The notes under the pieces: generated by a model
Databases searched by the model: none
Seen by the model: only the letters and a program-made list of their open reading frames with translations
What the model was told of the DNA's origin: nothing
Translations under genes and position numbers: made by a program
In this document: positions 22,913-25,528 of the stretch, piece after piece
Layout of the letters: every line of letters starts with the position of its first letter
Numbering within the stretch: the stretch's first letter is position 1
DNA from: Desulfobacca acetoxidans
GTDB lineage: Bacteria > Desulfobacterota > Desulfobaccia > Desulfobaccales > 0-14-0-80-60-11
Assembly (NCBI GenBank): GCA_022736495.1
Contig: DZCR01000034.1
Span: 1 to 25,528 of the forward strand
Length of the DNA stretch: 25,528 nt
Reading direction: 5' to 3'

Positions 22913-24832
22913 ATGGGCAAAACCATCGTGGAGCAAATCATAGCGGCACATCTGGTGTCTGGCGAGTTGACACCGGGCGCTGAGGTGGCGCTGAAGATCG
23001 ATCATACCTTGACCCAGGATGCCACCGGCACCCTGGCCTATCTGGAATTCGAGGCCATGGGGGTGGAGCGGGCCCGGCCCGAAGTTGCGGTGAGCTATGT
23101 GGACCACAATCTGCCCCAGACGGATTTTCGCAATGCCGACGACCACCGGTTTTTGCGGACGGTGGCGGCTAAATACGGCCTCTTTTTTTCGCCGCCGGGC
23201 AATGGCATCTGTCACCAGGTGCACCTGGAGCGCTTCAGCGCCCCGGGCAAGACCCTGCTGGGGTCCGACAGCCACACCCCCACGGCCGGGGGAGCCGGGA
23301 TGCTGGCCATGGGCGCCGGTGGGCTGGACGTGGCCCTGGCGTTGGCCGGGCAGCCCTTTTATCTGACCGTCCCCGAAATTCTGGGGGTGCGCCTGACGGG
23401 GCGGTTTCGGCCCTGGGTATCCGCCAAGGACGTCATCCTGGAGTTGCTGCGGCGCCTTTCCGTCAAGGGCGGCCGGGGCAAAATCCTGGAATTCTTCGGG
23501 CCGGCCCTGCGTTATCTCAGCGTGCCGGAGCGGGCCGCGATCACCAACATGGGGGCCGAACTGGGGGCCACCACTTCCATCTTTCCGGCGGATGCCCAAA
23601 CCCGTAAATTTCTGAAATTGCAGGGACGGGAAGAGGCTTTTCGGCCACTGGCGGCCCAAGGGCGCCCGCAGTACGCCGAAGTTCAGGAGGTGGACCTGGA
23701 TCAGCTTACCTCCCTCATTGCCCAGCCCAGTTCACCGGACAGGGTGGTGCCGGTCAAGGATCTGGAGGGCCTGCCGGTGGAACAGGTGCTCATCGGGTCC
23801 TGCGCCAATTCGTCGTTGCGGGATTTGCTCATCGCCTCCCAAGCCCTGAAAGGGCGGCGGGTGCATCCCCGGGTCAGCCTGGAGATCAACCCCGGTTCCC
23901 GGCAGGTCCTGGAAAACCTGATTCTGACCGGGGGCCTGCTGCCGCTGGTGGAAGCCGGAGCCCGGGTCATGCCCCCCGGCTGCTGGGGCTGCATCGGCAT
24001 GGGCCAGGCCCCGCCCACGAACACGGTGAGCGTCCGGACCTTTCCCCGGAATTTTCCGGGGAGGAGCGGCACCAAGGACGACCGGGTCTATCTGGCCAGC
24101 CCCGAAACCGCAGTGGCCGCGGCTATTTTCGGGGCACTACAAGACCCCCGGAAACTGGGTGATTATCCCCGCCTGCCCGCGCCCCGGCATTTTGTGGTGG
24201 CGGGAGGCAATATCATCCCACCGCCGCCGCCGGGAGAGGCCGGGGAAGTGGTCCGGGGTCCCAACATCGTGCCTTTTCCCCAACTAACGCCGCTGCCAGA
24301 AACCTGGCGTGGCGAGGCGTGGCTCAAAGTGGGCGATAATGTCACCACCGACGATATTATGCCTGCGGGCAGCCAGGTTCTGCCGCTCAGGAGCAATCTC
24401 CCGGCCATCAGCCAGTTTGCCTTTACCCGCCTGGACCCGGAGTTTCCCCGGCGGGTACAGGGTAAGGGCGAAGGCGCCATTGTTGGCGGCGAAAATTACG
24501 GCCAGGGGTCGTCCCGGGAGCACGCGGCCCTGGCGCCCCGGTACCTGGGGGTCAGGGTTAAGCTGGTGAAGAGCTTTGCCCGCATCCATTTGGCCAACCT
24601 GATCAACTTCGGAATTTTGCCCCTGACCTTCGAAAATCCCGGGGATTACGACCTGCTGTCCCAGGGCCAAACCCTGGAGTTGGCCGGGGTCAAGCAGCTT
24701 ATCCTGGATGGGGCGGAACGCCTGCCCTTGAAGGTGGGGGATAAGCAAGTCTGGGTCCGGGTGGACCTGTCGAAACGCCAACGCCAACTCTTGGCCGTGG
24801 GCGGCGCCCTGAACCTGGCCCGGGAAGGCTAA
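22913..24832 (+). CDS. Aconitate hydratase, short Aquifex-type
   Basis: Aconitase interconverts citrate and isocitrate through an iron-sulfur cluster. The 639-residue chain is far shorter than AcnA or AcnB (about 860-900) and matches the compact single-chain type. It carries GSDSHTPTAGG at about 117-127, cluster cysteines C297 (GSCANSS), C357 and C360 (PPGCWGC), and the C-terminal swivel domain with GGENYGQGSSREHAAL. The related homoaconitase and isopropylmalate dehydratases are usually split into two subunits, which argues for aconitase. AAGGA six bases before the ATG supports the start. A 65-bp gap separates it from the lipid genes; it may share their transcript or have its own start. Confidence 0.9.
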   Translation: MGKTIVEQIIAAHLVSGELTPGAEVALKIDHTLTQDATGTLAYLEFEAMGVERARPEVAVSYVDHNLPQTDFRNADDHRFLRTVAAKYGLFFSPPGNGICHQVHLERFSAPGKTLLGSDSHTPTAGGAGMLAMGAGGLDVALALAGQPFYLTVPEILGVRLTGRFRPWVSAKDVILELLRRLSVKGGRGKILEFFGPALRYLSVPERAAITNMGAELGATTSIFPADAQTRKFLKLQGREEAFRPLAAQGRPQYAEVQEVDLDQLTSLIAQPSSPDRVVPVKDLEGLPVEQVLIGSCANSSLRDLLIASQALKGRRVHPRVSLEINPGSRQVLENLILTGGLLPLVEAGARVMPPGCWGCIGMGQAPPTNTVSVRTFPRNFPGRSGTKDDRVYLASPETAVAAAIFGALQDPRKLGDYPRLPAPRHFVVAGGNIIPPPPPGEAGEVVRGPNIVPFPQLTPLPETWRGEAWLKVGDNVTTDDIMPAGSQVLPLRSNLPAISQFAFTRLDPEFPRRVQGKGEGAIVGGENYGQGSSREHAALAPRYLGVRVKLVKSFARIHLANLINFGILPLTFENPGDYDLLSQGQTLELAGVKQLILDGAERLPLKVGDKQVWVRVDLSKRQRQLLAVGGALNLAREG

Positions 24833-24857
24833 GGAGGAAGAGAGAAGCATATTTTGA

Positions 24858-24905
24858 GGGGAGAGCCAGGGGATGAAAGCCCCCGTCTTTCCCACAACTC
24901 TCCTC
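24858..24905 (+). terminator. Two-part hairpin after aconitase, possible terminator
   Basis: GGGGAGAG (24858-24865) pairs with CTCTCC and neighbours (24898-24905), and a GGGG/CCCC stem (24869-24872 with 24880-24884) sits inside. It begins 26 bases after the aconitase stop. No proper T-run follows, so it could instead be another intergenic repeat. Confidence 0.35.
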
Positions 24906-25019
24906 CCAGCCCCCTGAAATGGGAGCGCCGGCCTTCGGCCTGGGCTTATGCCAAATGGCGATCATAAAAGCACAAAAGCTCTTTCTGTAGAGTCGCATCT
25001 GCGTAGGCGCCCGCAATCA

Positions 25020-25045
25020 GGGCGGACACATGGGTCCACCCCTAC
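25020..25045 (-). repeat. REP palindrome, GTAG type
   Basis: On the minus strand a GTAG head (25042-25045) is followed by GGGTGGAC, a short loop and GTCCGCCC, an 8-bp stem with one G-T pair. A second GTAG facing it at 25003-25006, followed by a CGCCC/GGGCG pair, suggests an inverted pair of elements. Same family plan as the palindromes beside the RAYT gene 24 kb away. Confidence 0.6.
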
Positions 25046-25060
25046 AAGAAATAATACCTG

Positions 25061-25094
25061 CGGGACGCAATTCGGTATGATGCGTTGTGTCCCG
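25061..25094. repeat. Imperfect 10-bp palindrome
   Basis: CGGGACGCAA (25061-25070) pairs with TTGTGTCCCG (25085-25094) with one G-T pair around a 14-base loop. It lies 15 bp from the REP palindrome and looks like part of the same block of intergenic repeats. Confidence 0.4.
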
Positions 25095-25528
25095 GCGCGT
25101 AAATTCCTGGTTTTTATCCCCCATTTTCATACTTTTTTGGCCTTTTTAAGGCAACTAGTGCCTTTGTGAAATGGCTTTTTTCGGGGTTTAGCCGGGTTTT
25201 TGGGGAAAAATGCGGGACGTCGTTACGTAACATATCGATATTGTTCCTTTTACTTGCGATGGCGCGCCACTTCCGATCGTGCTTGTTGCGCATAACTTCC
25301 GCTGGCGTGCCGGAGCGCAACCGCCGGCGTACCGCTGACAGAGACCCATGTGCCGCAACAAGTCGGAGGAAAAAGCCGGCAGCGGCACAAAGTGCCGGGT
25401 GATGGCTGAGGCAATCCGGATAGACCGGGACCATGTGATAATTCTCCTCCACAAAGTTTTGCTCGTTACCAAGAGAGCCTCTTGCAAAATTCATAAAAAT
25501 TGCCGGATGTAATAGTCAATAGCAAGAT
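25095..25528. other. Right-end region without a convincing gene
   Basis: The longest open frame is on the minus strand (25114-25494, 126 codons), ending in a basic tail HFTKALVALKRPKKYENGG. It has no ribosome site, no recognisable domain, and overlapping open frames of similar quality on both strands. AAGGCA/TGCCTT (25149-25165) forms a small hairpin near its end, and CGGCAC/GTGCCG another at 25383-25397. The stretch may be the relic of a gene or mobile element; I do not recognise it. Confidence 0.3.

Noticed and set aside
22850..23659. 269-codon open frame on the minus strand opposite aconitase
   Set aside because: The plus-strand aconitase is complete with all its motifs; the antisense frame has a shadow composition.

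Overview
The window looks like a piece of a GC-rich, Gram-negative bacterial chromosome. The best guess is the Desulfobacterota (former Deltaproteobacteria). This is inferred from the gene set rather than from any marker RNA: a MurE with the DNPR motif of meso-diaminopimelate enzymes, an FtsI carrying a PASTA domain, a short single-chain aconitase of the Aquifex type, and a RAYT transposase with REP palindromes. No rRNA, tRNA or CRISPR array is visible.

Left edge (1-1130, minus strand): a small membrane protein with a zinc-ribbon tail, a fragment of a decayed RAYT gene, and a complete RAYT transposase held between two outward-facing REP palindromes. This part is visibly more A/T-rich than the genes beside it.

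Middle (1122-13300, minus strand): the first ten genes of the division and cell wall (dcw) cluster in canonical order, mraZ-rsmH-ftsL-ftsI-murE-murF-mraY-murD-ftsW-murG. They methylate 16S rRNA, build UDP-MurNAc-pentapeptide (MurE, MurF, MurD), load it on undecaprenyl phosphate (MraY, MurG) and polymerise and cross-link it at the septum (FtsW, FtsI, FtsL). A sigma70-like promoter and four MraZ boxes at exact 10-bp spacing precede mraZ. The expected continuation (murC, murB, ftsQ, ftsA, ftsZ) is not present after murG; the REP/RAYT unit sits there instead.

Upstream of mraZ (13567-17652, same strand): a GT39-type glycosyltransferase, a membrane-anchored coiled-coil protein of unknown function, an O-antigen-ligase-like polymerase and ruvX, tightly packed behind a strong promoter at 17624-17652. 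A single-domain EamA transporter (17697-18104) lies before it.

Right part (18120-24832, plus strand): a geranylgeranyl-reductase-family flavoprotein, a glycerophosphodiester phosphodiesterase, a 904-residue fusion of acyl-acyl-carrier-protein ligase, acyl carrier protein and PlsC acyltransferase, and aconitase. The first three look like a lipid-remodelling module. The last 700 bases contain palindromes and no convincing gene.

The most notable pattern is the spread of palindromic repeats through essential cell wall genes. Two genes (murG and murF) use a TAG stop that is part of the GTAG head of a REP-like palindrome, and murF also carries a separate palindromic element inside its reading frame.
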